Below, one piece after another: positions 14,653 through 25,900 of a stretch of DNA of 64,000 bases; position 1 is the stretch's first letter; each line of letters opens with the position of its first letter. The position numbers and the translations under genes were made by a program. Location: positions 1 through 64,000 of the forward strand of contig CAZQFV010000019.1 in the NCBI GenBank assembly GCA_964592645.1, read 5' to 3'. A model generated the notes under the pieces. The model searched no databases. It was given only the letters and a program-made list of their open reading frames with translations, and was not told the DNA's origin. Source of the stretch: CAZQFV01 sp964592645 (GTDB taxonomy: Bacteria; Chloroflexota; Chloroflexia; DTKN01).

Positions 14653-17600
14653 ATGACCTCTCCGGAAGGGGCCAAGGGAACCGCCTTGGTGGTGGATAAC
14701 AGCCCAACCAGCCGAGCGCTGATCGGGAACATCCTGGAAAGAGCCGGCTACCGCGTGCAATTGGCCGGCAACGGCGAAGAGGCCATCGCCACCGTGCGCA
14801 CTTCCCCACCGGACATCGTGCTCCTCGACCTGATCTTGCCGGGCATGGACGGCTGCAAGGTGGCCAAACGGCTGCGCCGCGAACCGGGATTGCCCTACAT
14901 CCCCATCATCCTGATCACGACGATGGGGGACAGCGAGATCAAGCAGCGCGGCATGGAGGCTGGCGCCGACGACTTTTTGGCCAAACCGTTCGAGGAAACA
15001 GTGCTGCTGGCCCGCGTGGGCACCCTGCTGCGCCTCAAGGGCAGCCAACAGGAACTGCTGGCGGAAAAGGGCAAACTCGACCTGCTCTACCAGGTCAGCC
15101 GCGAGCTGAGCGCCGAGTTGGACCTGGACACCCTCCTGGCGCGCCTTCTCGACCTGACCATCGCCGCGACGAACGCCACGCGGGGGAGCATCATCCTGGT
15201 CGGGGAGCAGGGGGAAGCCCGGCGCAAGATCTCGGTGTACCAGGACCGCGTGGTAGAGATCTCCCCCGAAGTGTGGAACAAGGTATTACGGGAGGGTCTG
15301 GCCGGCTGGGTGGTCCGCTATCACGAGGGGGTCGTCATTCACGACGTCCAGGAGGATCCGCGCTGGATCGAGGTCGAAGGGGCCTATTCCAACACGCGCT
15401 CGGTCCTGGCCACACCCCTGGCCCATGCCGGCCAGGTCCTGGGCGTGTTGACGATGACCCACGAGGCGCCCAACCACTTTACCATCGACCACCTCGACCT
15501 GCTGATCTCGATCGCCACCCAGGGGGCCGTGGTGATCGAAAAGGCGCGCGCCTACCAGCGGGAACAGGAGCGTGCCCGCCAACTCAAGCTGATCAACGAG
15601 GTGGCCCGGCAGGTGACCTCAATCCTGGATCCGCCGCAGTTGCTCAAGCAGGTGGCCCGGCTGATCTGCCAAACCTTTGACTACTACTACGTCGCGCTGG
15701 CCCTGGTGGAAGGGTCGGAACTGGTCTTCCAGGACTGGGCCGGCGGCCGCCGGCCGGACATCGTGGCCCCCCCGGTGCGCCTGCCGCTCACCCGGCAGAG
15801 CATCACAACCTGGGTGGCCCGGCAGGGACGACCGCTGTTGGTCCCCGACGTACACCAGGAGCCGCTCTATATGCATGTCGAGAGCCTGCCCGACACGCTG
15901 GCGGAACTGGCCGTGCCGCTGCAGGTCGGCGGCGAGATCCTGGGCGTCCTCGACGTGCAGAGCGACCGCCCGGGCCAACTGGTCCAGGAGCAGGTGCCGC
16001 TGTTGGAGACCATGGCCGCGCAGGTAGCCGTAGCCCTGCGCAACGCCCAGATGTACGCGGCTCAGCGCGCCCTGGCCGACCAGAAGGCGGCGCTGTACGA
16101 GATCCTACGGGCCGTGGGCGAACATGTCGACCCGCAAGCCATCGCCCAGGAAGCGGTCCGGGCCATCTCTCGCCATACCCGGTGGCGTGGTGTGGCCCTC
16201 CTCCTGCCCGACGAGCAGGGTCGGCAGCTGGTGATCCGGGGCGCGGCCGACGACCGCGCCGCGACGCTTGGCTGGGGACTCCCCGTGGACCGCGGCGTCT
16301 CCGGTCGGGCCTTTCGTACGGCGCAGACCCAGTACGTGCCCGACGTGAGCGTCGATCCCGACTATGTGGCCGAAGAGCCCACGGTGCGCAGCGAGTTGTC
16401 CATCCCCCTGCGGCGCGGCCGGCGGGTTCTGGGGGTCTTGGACGCCGAGAGCGAGAGCGTCGCCGCCTTCTCTGCCGACGATATCCAGATGGCCGAATCG
16501 TTCGCCGAGACGATTGCCCTGGCCCTGGACAACGCCCGGCGGACAACCGAGCTGTCGATCCTCAACGAGATCGGCCAGGCGATGGTCTCGGCCCTCGGCC
16601 TGGAGGAACTGCTGGAGGTCGTTCGAAGCCAGGTCAGCCGGCTCTTTGACACGACCAACTTTTACATCGCCCTCTACGACGAAGCGGCCGGCGAGTGGGA
16701 AACGCTGCTGGACATCGAGGAAGGGCAGCGCCAACCGTTGCAGCGATACCAGGCAAGGGCCGGGCTGACCGGCTATATCATCCGCCACAAGGTGCCGTTG
16801 CTCTTTCGTTCGACGGCCGAGATCGAGGAGTTCGACGCCCGCGAAGGCATCGAGATCGTGGGCCGTATGGCGCACTCGTGGCTGGGGGTGCCCCTGGTGG
16901 CTATAGGCCGGATCATCGGGGTCATGGCCATCCAGAACTATCAGCGCGACAACCTCTACGACGAGGAAGACCTTGCCCTCTTTTCCACCATCGCCGTGCA
17001 GGCGGCGGTATCGATCGAGAAGGCCCGCCTGTACAGCGCTGCGGAGGGCGAACGGCGGAAGCTGGCGGCCGTTTTGGCCGACACTTCCGACGCCGTCTTG
17101 CTCACGGACTGCGCGGGACAGGTGCTGCTGCTGAACCCGGCGGCGGCGCACGCCTTTGGCGTGTCCGCGGCAGAGGTCGTCGGCCGGCCGCTCGCCGAAG
17201 CCATCCCCCACCGGGCGCTACAGGAACTTTGGGCCCGGGGCAGCCAAGGGCTCTCCCCGCACACGGCAGAGATCCTGCTGCCCGACAAGCGCACCCTCTA
17301 CGCCAGCATCTCCCATGTGGCAGAGGTCGGGTACGTGACCGTGATGCAGGACATCAGCGAGCTGAAACGGCTGGACCAGATGAAGAACGAGTTCGTGGCC
17401 ACCGTGTCCCACGACCTGCGCAACCCGCTGGCCTCCATCCGGGGGTACGCCGAGCTGCTCGAGGAGGCCCTGGAGGGAGTGCACCAGGGGTTCGCCCAGC
17501 GCATCCGGATCACGGCCGAGGAGATGGCCACGCTGATCGGGGACCTGCTGGATCTGGGCAAGATCGAGGCCGGCATCGAGATCGGCCGGGTCCCCTGCGA

Positions 17601-18066
17601 CATGGTCGAACTGGTCGAAAAGGCGGTCGAGGGGGCGCGTTTCCTGTTCCAGCAAAAAGAATTGGAACTGACGCTGGTCATACCGCAGCAGATGTCCCCG
17701 GTCTTGGGCGATGCCGGCCGGCTGCGCCAGGTCCTGGACAACCTGATCAGCAACGCGGTCAAGTACACGCCCGCCGGGGGCCACATCACGGTGCGCGCCC
17801 GCGAGGAGGACGGCCACATCACCGTCGAGGTCCACGACTCGGGGATCGGCATCCCCCGCCAGGCCATACCGCAGCTCTTTAGCAAGTTCTACCGGGTGCC
17901 GGGCCCACAGGCGAGCAGCGTCCCGGGGACCGGGCTGGGGCTGGCCATCGTCAAGTCGATCGTGGAGAGGCACGGCGGCAAGGTCTGGGCGGAGAGCGAG
18001 GTGGGCGAGGGCAGCACCTTTGGGTTCTCCCTGCCAAAGGCCGGGGCGGAGGAAAGGTTGCCATGA
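14653..18066 (+). CDS. Cytoplasmic hybrid kinase REC-GAFx4-PAS-HisKA-HATPase
   Basis: A 1137-residue soluble protein. The N-terminal receiver (about 10-128) has LLDLILPGMDG and the FLAKPF loop. Four GAF domains follow at roughly 150-300, 320-465, 485-635 and 650-795, each ending in the AVxIEKA or ALxNA helix. A PAS domain (about 805-905) precedes HisKA (VSHDLRNPLAS, His near 919) and the ATPase (NLISNAVKY, DSGIGIP, GTGLGLAIV). No transmembrane segment is seen. A receiver at the N terminus suggests it is controlled by phosphotransfer, perhaps from CheA, and then drives its own output. Its stop overlaps the cheB start (ATGA). It may act as the soluble signal input in a cluster without an MCP gene. 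Confidence 0.9.
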   Translation: MTSPEGAKGTALVVDNSPTSRALIGNILERAGYRVQLAGNGEEAIATVRTSPPDIVLLDLILPGMDGCKVAKRLRREPGLPYIPIILITTMGDSEIKQRGMEAGADDFLAKPFEETVLLARVGTLLRLKGSQQELLAEKGKLDLLYQVSRELSAELDLDTLLARLLDLTIAATNATRGSIILVGEQGEARRKISVYQDRVVEISPEVWNKVLREGLAGWVVRYHEGVVIHDVQEDPRWIEVEGAYSNTRSVLATPLAHAGQVLGVLTMTHEAPNHFTIDHLDLLISIATQGAVVIEKARAYQREQERARQLKLINEVARQVTSILDPPQLLKQVARLICQTFDYYYVALALVEGSELVFQDWAGGRRPDIVAPPVRLPLTRQSITTWVARQGRPLLVPDVHQEPLYMHVESLPDTLAELAVPLQVGGEILGVLDVQSDRPGQLVQEQVPLLETMAAQVAVALRNAQMYAAQRALADQKAALYEILRAVGEHVDPQAIAQEAVRAISRHTRWRGVALLLPDEQGRQLVIRGAADDRAATLGWGLPVDRGVSGRAFRTAQTQYVPDVSVDPDYVAEEPTVRSELSIPLRRGRRVLGVLDAESESVAAFSADDIQMAESFAETIALALDNARRTTELSILNEIGQAMVSALGLEELLEVVRSQVSRLFDTTNFYIALYDEAAGEWETLLDIEEGQRQPLQRYQARAGLTGYIIRHKVPLLFRSTAEIEEFDAREGIEIVGRMAHSWLGVPLVAIGRIIGVMAIQNYQRDNLYDEEDLALFSTIAVQAAVSIEKARLYSAAEGERRKLAAVLADTSDAVLLTDCAGQVLLLNPAAAHAFGVSAAEVVGRPLAEAIPHRALQELWARGSQGLSPHTAEILLPDKRTLYASISHVAEVGYVTVMQDISELKRLDQMKNEFVATVSHDLRNPLASIRGYAELLEEALEGVHQGFAQRIRITAEEMATLIGDLLDLGKIEAGIEIGRVPCDMVELVEKAVEGARFLFQQKELELTLVIPQQMSPVLGDAGRLRQVLDNLISNAVKYTPAGGHITVRAREEDGHITVEVHDSGIGIPRQAIPQLFSKFYRVPGPQASSVPGTGLGLAIVKSIVERHGGKVWAESEVGEGSTFGFSLPKAGAEERLP

Positions 18067-19091
18067 TCCGTGTCCTGGTGGTAGACGACTCGCCCACGGT
18101 GCGCGAACTCCTGGTGGCGATGCTCCAGGAAGATCCGGCCATCCGCGTCGTCGGCGTGGGCCGGGATGGGCAGGAAGCGGTCGAGCTGGCGGCACGGCTG
18201 CGGCCCGACGTAATCACGATGGACATCCGCATGCCGCGGATGGACGGCTTCCAGGCCACCAAGCGCATCATGCAGCATACGCCCACGCCCATCGTGGTGG
18301 TCAGCGCCAGCGTCGAGGCCGAAGAGCTAAAGATCACCTTCAACGCCATCCGCGCCGGCGCGCTGACGGTGGTGGAAAAGCCCAGCGGTCCGGCCGGCCC
18401 GGGCTATAGCGCCATCCGCGACCAACTGATCAACACGGTCAAACTGATGGCCGACGTCAAGGTCGTGCGGCGCTGGGCCACGGGGACGCTGCCGGCCCGC
18501 GTCCCGCCCGTCCGCCGTAGCGCCGCCGACATCCGCACGGCGATCGTCGCCATCGCCGCCTCGACCGGCGGGCCGGCGGCCCTCTACCAGGTTTTGCGGG
18601 ACCTGCCGGGCGATTTCCCGGCGCCCATCCTGATCGTCCAACACATCGCCCGCGGCTTTGGCCATGGGATGGTCGACTGGCTGCGCGGTGCCACCAAGCT
18701 CCAGGTGATGACCGCGGCGGAAGGCGACCTCCCCCGTCCGGGGCAGGTCTTGGTGTCTCCGGACGATTGTCACTTGCAGATCGGGGCGGACGGGCGGGTA
18801 GCCCTGCGGCCGAGGGCCAACGATCGGGAGCTCTGCCCCTCTGCCGATCGGCTCTTTGGATCGGTTGCCGACGTGCTCGGCAGCAAGGCGTTGGGGGTGA
18901 TCCTGACCGGGATGGGGCGCGACGGGGTGGTGGGGCTCCGGCAGATCAAGGCGGCCGGCGGCCGGGTGCTGGCGCAAGACGAGAAAAGCTGCGTCGTCTT
19001 CGGTATGCCCAAAGAGGCCATCGCGGCCGGGGTGGTCGACCAGGTGGTGCCCCTGGAGCGGATGGCCGCAGCGATCAGCGCACTCTTGTAA
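18063..19091 (+). CDS. cheB: CheB protein-glutamate methylesterase
   Basis: A 342-residue enzyme that demethylates receptor glutamates and is activated by phosphorylation. The receiver (3-120) has VVDDSPTVRELL, MDIRMPRMDG and EKPS. The catalytic domain (about 158-340) carries the Ser-His-Asp triad in AASTGGPAAL, IVQHIARGF and GMGRDGVVGL. Start and preceding stop overlap (ATGA). With CheR it forms an adaptation pair, so methylated receptors must be encoded elsewhere in the genome. Confidence 0.95.
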   Translation: MIRVLVVDDSPTVRELLVAMLQEDPAIRVVGVGRDGQEAVELAARLRPDVITMDIRMPRMDGFQATKRIMQHTPTPIVVVSASVEAEELKITFNAIRAGALTVVEKPSGPAGPGYSAIRDQLINTVKLMADVKVVRRWATGTLPARVPPVRRSAADIRTAIVAIAASTGGPAALYQVLRDLPGDFPAPILIVQHIARGFGHGMVDWLRGATKLQVMTAAEGDLPRPGQVLVSPDDCHLQIGADGRVALRPRANDRELCPSADRLFGSVADVLGSKALGVILTGMGRDGVVGLRQIKAAGGRVLAQDEKSCVVFGMPKEAIAAGVVDQVVPLERMAAAISALL

Positions 19092-19105
19092 TAGGAGGTC
19101 GTACC

Positions 19106-19477
19106 ATGGCAGTCAAGGTTCTGGTCGTCGAAGATAGCCCGACACAAGCGCTGCGTCTCAAGCTGGTGCTGGAAAGATCCGGGATGCAGGTGGATGTGGC
19201 GCGGAACGGCCAAGAGGCGGTGGCGATGGCCACTAGCGCCTTGCCCAAGGCGGTCGTTCTGGATGTCAACCTGCCCGACATCAACGGCTTCCAGGTTTGC
19301 CAACAGCTCAAGAGCCAGCCGGCCACCGTGGACATCCCGGTGATCATGCTCACCGTCAAAGACCGAGCTGCCGACACCATCTCGGGGTTGGAGGCCGGCG
19401 CCGACGCCTACATTCCCAAGGACGACTTTGCCGAGACCAACCTACTGCAGGCGCTGCACGATCTGGGGATCTCCTAA
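19106..19477 (+). CDS. Single-domain response regulator
   Basis: A 123-residue receiver with no output domain. VVEDSPTQALRL gives the acidic pocket, VVLDVNLPDINGF holds the phospho-acceptor Asp, and YIPKDDF carries the conserved Lys. The KDDF ending is seen in PilH/PilG-like and CheY-like regulators of non-flagellar systems. GGAGG lies before the ATG at 19106. It lies 14 bp after cheB and is the most likely phosphate acceptor from CheA, acting by protein contact. Confidence 0.9.
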   Translation: MAVKVLVVEDSPTQALRLKLVLERSGMQVDVARNGQEAVAMATSALPKAVVLDVNLPDINGFQVCQQLKSQPATVDIPVIMLTVKDRAADTISGLEAGADAYIPKDDFAETNLLQALHDLGIS

Positions 19478-19556
19478 CTCCCCCAGGAAAGCGGCGGAAG
19501 GCCCACGGACGGAGACCGCGGAAGTTGCCGGACGGGCATAGACGGGGAAAAGCAAA

Positions 19557-19961
19557 ATGGTTGACTTTAAAGGCAACTCTTTCGACTTGCGGAATAATTA
19601 CGACGTGGTGATGGCCCGCCAGCGCGCCCGAGAGCTGGCCCACAGCCTGGGGTTTGGGCTGACCGACCAAACGCGGATCGCCACGGCCGTCTCGGAAGTC
19701 GCCCGGCGGGCGCTGGAGAACCAGGGGAGTATCTCCTTCGCCATCGTGGAGCGCAGCGGCGGCCGGGGGATCGAGTGCATCTGTCTGGGTTGCGTCTGGA
19801 TGGAAAGGGAGGCCCCCCGCGAGCCCGGCGACCTGTTGGGCGGGCTGCGGACCATCGAGCGTCTGATGGACGATTTCGAACTACAATCGTCGGAAGGGCA
19901 GCAGACGGTGGTGATGCGCAAATGGCTCAGGGCGAATCTGTCGATACAAAGTGCGCCGTGA
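19557..19961 (+). CDS. Degenerate RsbT/RsbW-like GHKL protein
   Basis: A 134-residue protein resembling RsbT-type anti-sigma or stressosome switch kinases. ARQRARELAHSLGFGLTDQT and RIATAVSEVARRAL are clear. The usual N-box Asn is missing (SEVARRAL where SELARNAL is expected). The Mg/ATP loop DxGxGI is not recognisable, and the Gly-rich lid is replaced by LLGGLRTIERLMDDFEL. It may bind a partner without using ATP. It closes the chemosensory operon with a 79-bp gap after the REC gene. Its 3' end overlaps the convergent TPR gene by 35 bp, so the two transcripts can pair. Confidence 0.65.
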   Translation: MVDFKGNSFDLRNNYDVVMARQRARELAHSLGFGLTDQTRIATAVSEVARRALENQGSISFAIVERSGGRGIECICLGCVWMEREAPREPGDLLGGLRTIERLMDDFELQSSEGQQTVVMRKWLRANLSIQSAP

Positions 19962-22900
19962 TCACCGCAAAGGGGTTGATCTTGCCCATCTCGCGCCGGG
20001 CTTCGGCATAGTCCGGCTTGATGCTCAGCGCCTTGCGCAGGTGGTGCAGGGCCTGGGATTGGTTCTTCTGGCGGCGGTAGAGCGAGCCCAGTTGAAAGTG
20101 GGCCGCGGCGTCGTTGGGGTTCAGGGAGAGCGCCTTCTGGTAGTACTGCATGGCCTGGAGGACATCCTTCCCTTCCTCGGCCAACAGCCCCAACTCCACA
20201 AAGATCGCCGAATCGTCGGGGGCGAGTTCCAGGGCACGTTTTAGGGCATCGTGGGCATCCTCGAACCACTGGAGCCTGCGGCACAAGGCGGCAGCCTTGC
20301 GCAGGTAGCGCGTCTCGCGCTGGTCCAACTGCCCGGCGGTGCGGATCTCGCGCAGGGCCAGCTTGATCTGCCCTTGGGCGGCCAGCAGGTCGCCGAGCAA
20401 TTCGCGGGCTTCGGGGTTCCCGGGATCCTTTTCCACCCACCGCTGGACGATGGCCAAGGCCTCTTTGGTGTGGCCGGCCTGCTCATGCATCCGCCCCAAG
20501 GCCTCCAGGAAGCGCGTGTCCTCCGGGGAAAGGCTGAGGGCTTTCTGTAGCGATTCCAGAGCGCCCAGCATATTTCCGCCGCGGCGGCGGACCATAGCCA
20601 GTTCGAAATGGACCTCGGCCCACTGCGGGCGCTCCCGCAGGAGGTCGTTCAGGATCTCCTCGGCCTCCTGGAGCCTTTCTTCCTGGCGCAGCACCGTGGC
20701 CATGTGGCAACGCAGCGCGGGGTCGTGGGGAGCCCGCGCCAGGGCCTGCTCGAGCTCGGCGTGGGCTTCGCGCAGGCGGCCCGTCTGAAGGTAAAGGGCC
20801 GCCAGTTCGTCGCGCCAATCGGTCCGCTCGGGCGCGTGTTGGAGCGCCTCCTGGAGCACGGCGATGGCCTCGGAGAAGCGGCCCAGGCGGGCGTAGGCCT
20901 GGGCCGTGTGCACGGCATAGCGCGGGTCCATGGGGTCCCGCTGCCGGGCGACGAGGAGGGCCTCCAGGGCTTCCTCCGGCCTGTTCGTGGCCATGTAGAC
21001 CTGGCCGAGGTCGTCGTAGCGGACGGCCGGTTCGGGATCCATCTCCAGGGCCTGGAGCAGGCCCTCCTCGGCCTCGCGGTAGCGTCCCTGGCGGTAGGCC
21101 CAACGGGCCAGGCGGTCGTAGTTTTGCGGGCTGGCGGGGTCGAGTTGGGCCGCACGCTGGTAGGCGCGGTAGGCTTCCTCGTCCCGTCCCTGGTCCATGA
21201 GGACATCCCCCAGGGCGGCATGGGCCGCGGCAAAGCCGCCATGCAGGGCAACGGCCCGGTGCAGGCTCTGCACCGCCGGGTCGAGCTGCCCCAGGCTGTG
21301 CAGGACCACCCCCAGGCGATAGTGGTAAACCGGCCGCTGGGGATCGCGCCCGATGGCCGCGCGCAGCGCAGATGCCGCTTCTTCCAGGTTACCCTGAGCC
21401 TCCAGCACCAGCGCCAGGTCGTAGTGGGGTTCGGCTTCCTGGGGGGCCAGTTGGACGGTGCGGAGCAGCTCTGCCTGGGACTCGTCCAGCTTCCCCTGCC
21501 CCCGCAGGCTGCGGCCCAGGGCGCGACGATAAAGCGGCTCCAAAGCCGGGGCCGGTCTGCCGTTCGCCAGCACCTGCCAGGCCTTGCTGGGCGTCCAGCG
21601 CCGCCGGCGGGCGATCTCGATTGCCTCGGAGAAGGCCCGGCAAGCCTCCTCGTGGCGCTCCGCCAACTGCAAGGCCAGCCCCCACTCGTAGGCCCAGCGA
21701 TCCTCGTTGGGCTCCAGCTCGTGCGCGCGCTGCAGGTGCGTCAGCGCATCTTCCAGCCCCTCGCTGCGCCGCCGGGCCAACACACGGGCCTCGCGCAGGT
21801 CCGACTCGCGGGAGGCCTCTTGGCAAAGCAAATGGCCCAAGGTGCCATGGTAGAGAGCCGTGTTGGGGTCCAGGGAGAGGGCCTCGCGGTAGGCAGCCAG
21901 GGCCTGGTCTTGCCGGCCCTGCTGGGCATAGGTGAGGCCGATCTCGAAAGACGCCCGGGCGTTGCGCGGATCGAGCTGCTGCACCTCACGGAACGTGCCC
22001 AGCGCCGCCTCGTCTTCGCCCCATTGGCGCAGAAAGACGCCCAGGTCGAGGCGAAAGTCGGAGCGCTCAGGAGACTTCTCGACGGCCCGGTGGAAGGCAG
22101 CCAGGGCCTGGTCGGTCCGGCCGGCCCGCTGGTGCAGCCGGGCCAGGGCGTGCAAGAGCCGGCCGTCCTCCGGCAGCCGCTGCCGGGCCTCTTCCAGCAC
22201 CTGCTCGGCGAGCTCCAGCCGATCGCGCTCCATGAGCATCTCGGCGTAGCGGGCGGCGTAGGCACCCTCCTGGGGTTGGAGTTCGCCGGCCCGGGCGCCG
22301 TGTGCTAGGGCCTCATCCCATTGCTCCATCTGCCACAGCAGCTCCGCGAGCTCGGCCTGCCACTCGGCCACGCCCGGCTGCAGCTCCAGAGCCTGCCGCC
22401 AGGCGGCCAGAGACCGGTCGAGGGCCCCCAGCCGCCGCAGGACGCCGGCCAGGTGGGCCAGGTAGGAGGCGGTGCGGGGTGCCAGGGCGACGGCGCGCTG
22501 GTACATGGTCCGCGCTTCCTCGAAGCGCTCCTGCGACTCCAGGACGCGGCCGGCCAGGTCGAAGGCCGGCGCATAGTTCGGCTTCAACCGCAGCGCCCGG
22601 CGCAGCGACTCCAGGGCGGCGGACTTGTCGCCCAGGCGGTCCTGGGCCACGGCAGCGGCAAAGTGATAGCGGTGCTCGTCCGGCTGCTGGGCGATCGCCG
22701 CCTGGAACTCGCTCAACGCTTCGCGGTACCATTGGCGCCGGATATAGACCCCGCCCAACTCCTCCCGCCAGGCGGCCTGGTGGGGCTCCAGGCGCAGCGC
22801 TTCTTCCAGCGCGGCCGAGGCCTCGTCCAGCCGCCCCAGACGCTGCTGCACGATCCCCAGGTCGCGGTGGTAGCGGGCCTGGGCCGGGGCCAGGTCGACG

Positions 22901-25900
22901 GCCCGCGCCAGGTGGGCCGCGGCGGACGTCCATTGTCCCAGGCCGGCGTACAGCATGCCCAGGGCGTGCTGCCAATCGCCGCGCCAGGGCTGCCGGGCGA
23001 CGGCCGCCCGCATCTGATCGACGGCCTCCTCCTTTCGGCCGGCCCGCGCCAGGACCTGCGCCAGGTCGTAGGCAAAGGTCTCTTCCTGGGGCGCCAGGCC
23101 GACGGCCTTGCGGTGCGACTCCACAGCCGCCGCTAGATCATCGTCCTGCAGCTGCAGGTGGCCCAGGGCGTTGTGGGCCGCGGCGTTGTTGGGGTCCAGG
23201 GCCAGGGCGCGGGCGAGCCCGCTGCGCGCCTCGTCCAGGCGGCCCATGTGGACCAGCAGTTTGCCCAGGGAGGCGTGCAGGCCGGCATCTTGGGGAGCGG
23301 CGTCGACGGCCCGCAGGTAGGAATGGCGGGCCGCCTCCAGGTCGCCCCGCTCCAGGGCCAGGTCGCCCAGGAGCCGATGGGCCGGGGCGTAGCCCGGATC
23401 GAGGCGCACGGCAAACTCCAGGGCGCCGACGGCCTCCTCCGGCCGGCTCAGGCGGGCCAGCACCTGGCCGCGCCGACAGTGGTAGTGGGCCTGGCCGGAA
23501 TCGATGGCCACGGTGCGGTCGAACTTTTCCAGCGCCTTTTCCAGGAGGCCCTCTTCCTGATAGACCCGGCCCAGTTCAAAGTGGGCCGCCGCGTCGTGCG
23601 GGGCCAGGGCGATGGTGCGATCGAGGTGCTCGGTGGCCTGGTCGTAGCGCCCTAGCTCGCGGGCCACCTGGCCCAGGGCCAGGTGGTAGGCCGGCTCCTG
23701 GGGGGAAAGGCGCACGGCCCGGCCGTACTCGGCTAGGGCCTCCTGCAGGCGGCCTTCATCTTGCAACAGGCGCCCCAACTCAAAGTGGGCCGGAGCATAG
23801 TCTTTCTGCAAGCGCGTCGCCGCGTCCAGGGCCAGGGCAGCCTCGGTGTGCCGGCCGAGGCGCCGCAGGATGCCGCCCAACTGCACCTGGTACTCGGCGA
23901 TGCCGGTGCGCAGGTTCACCGCCCGGCGATAGGCCTCCAACGCCTCCTGGTCTTTGCCCTGGTGGGCATAGATGAGGCCGATCTCCGCCTGGGCCTCGGC
24001 CAGGTTGGGCGAAAGGACCAACGCCCGCTGCAGAGCCTCCAGCGCCCGGTCATCGTGGCCCAACTGCCGGTAGGCGACACCGGCATGGAGCAGGTACAAC
24101 GGCGATCGCGGATCCAACTGCACCGCCCGCTCGAAGCAGGAGAGGGCCTCGTCGAACCGGCGCTGCTGACTATAGAGCAGGCCGAGCTCGTCATGGTGGC
24201 GGGGAACCTGTTCCTCCATATCGCGGGCAAAGATGAGGTGCTGTTCGGCCTCCTCCAGCCGGCCCATGCGCCGCAGCGCCACGCCCAGGTCGCAGTGGTA
24301 GACCCCGCGGCCCGGCGAGAGCTCCAGGGCCCACTGGTACTCGTCCAGGGCCTCTTCCTGGCGCCCCTGCTGCCAATAGGTCTCGGCGAGCTCGCCATGG
24401 CCCTCGGGGGCCTCGGGCGCGAGTTCGACAGCCCGGCGCAGGGCGCGCACCGACTCTTCCGAGCGGCCCAACCGCCGGAAAGCTACGCCGATCTCGCGGT
24501 GGTAGATCGCCTTGTCCGGGGCCAGCTCGATGGCCCGGTGAAAGTGCTGCAGGGCCTCTTCACCCCGGCCCAGAGCCTGGTAGACCTGGCCCAGCAGATG
24601 CTGGACATCGGCGTGCATGGGGTCGAGCTGGGCGGCCTCTTTCAACTCATCGAGGGCCTTTTGGCTGCGGCCGCTGCGGAAGTAGACGCTGGCCGCATTG
24701 CGGTGGTAGCTGGCCACATCAGGGTCCAGCTCGATGGCATGGATATACTGTCCCAGCGCCTCCTCGTCGCGGCCCTGGCGCTCGTAGATGACGCCCAGTT
24801 CGTTGTTCGCCCAGGGGTCGGCCGGCGCCTGGCGCAGGACGAGCAGCAGCTCCTGCTCGGCGCGGGCGTTGTCGCCGACCAGTCCATAGGCGCGGCCCAG
24901 GCTACAGCGATACTCGCGCCTCTGCGGCGCCAGGCTGACCGCCCGCTGGAACTCTTCCAACGCCGAACCGAAACGTCCCTGCCGCTCATAGACCTGGCCG
25001 AGGTCGTAGGAGGCCTCGGCGCAGGCCGCCATGTGCTCGCGGACCACCTCCTTGAGGCGCGTGGCGGCCTCGTCGTACTCCCCCATCTCGCGGCAGGCCA
25101 CCCCCACGTGGCGGCGGTACTGGAGGTTGGCAGGGTCCAGGCCCGAGGCCCGCAGGTACTCCTGGCGGGCGCGCGGCAGGTCACCCTGGCGTTCATAGAC
25201 TTGGCCCAGGCGGAACGACACGTCGGCGCGCTCCAGCCCCAGGGCGATCGCTTCCTCCATCTGCGCCCCGGCCTGGGCGAGCCAGCCCAGTTCTTCCAGG
25301 GCCAGGCCGGCCTGGTAGTGCAGCAGCGGATCGGAGCCCAGGTACTTGCCGAGCAGCCCGGCCCAGGCCGTAGGGGCTTCCGACTGGGCCAAGGAAAGCA
25401 CCAGCAGCTTCAGGCCTTCCTCGCCGGCCGCCACCAGGCGGGCGGCGACCTCGGCCCGGCGCTCGGTGACTCCATACCACAGCGGGGCCAGGACCTCCCA
25501 GCGCGACCGGGCAGCCTTCTCGTCCAGGGTAATGGCCGGCGTCCCGCCGGCCTGCATGTCGATATCCAGGGCGGCCAGGACATCGCGCAGCGCCGCATGG
25601 GCAAAGGACATCATCTCCCCACCGGGCTGGGACAACAGCAGGCCGCCGCGCAGGAGGTAGCGCAGGAACTGGGTCGGGTGCAGCAACACCGGGCTGCCCT
25701 GCTGCCCCAGACCGGCCATCGCCTGGGCCAGCAGGGCCAGGGCCTCGTCGCGCGAAAAGGTCGACAGTTGGGACTCGAAGAGCAGGCGGGCCCAGCGGGC
25801 CAACAGGCGCAGCAGGCGGCCCATATCCGGGGCCGGGCCGTCGCTGCGCAGACCCAGGGCCAGCAGTTCCCGGGCCACGGTTACCAGCAGCGCGCCCTTG

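Noticed and set aside
22302..23975. Long rightward frames inside the giant TPR gene
   Set aside because: Low-complexity Pro/Arg/Gly translations antisense to a clear TPR array; GC-rich codon bias keeps such frames open.
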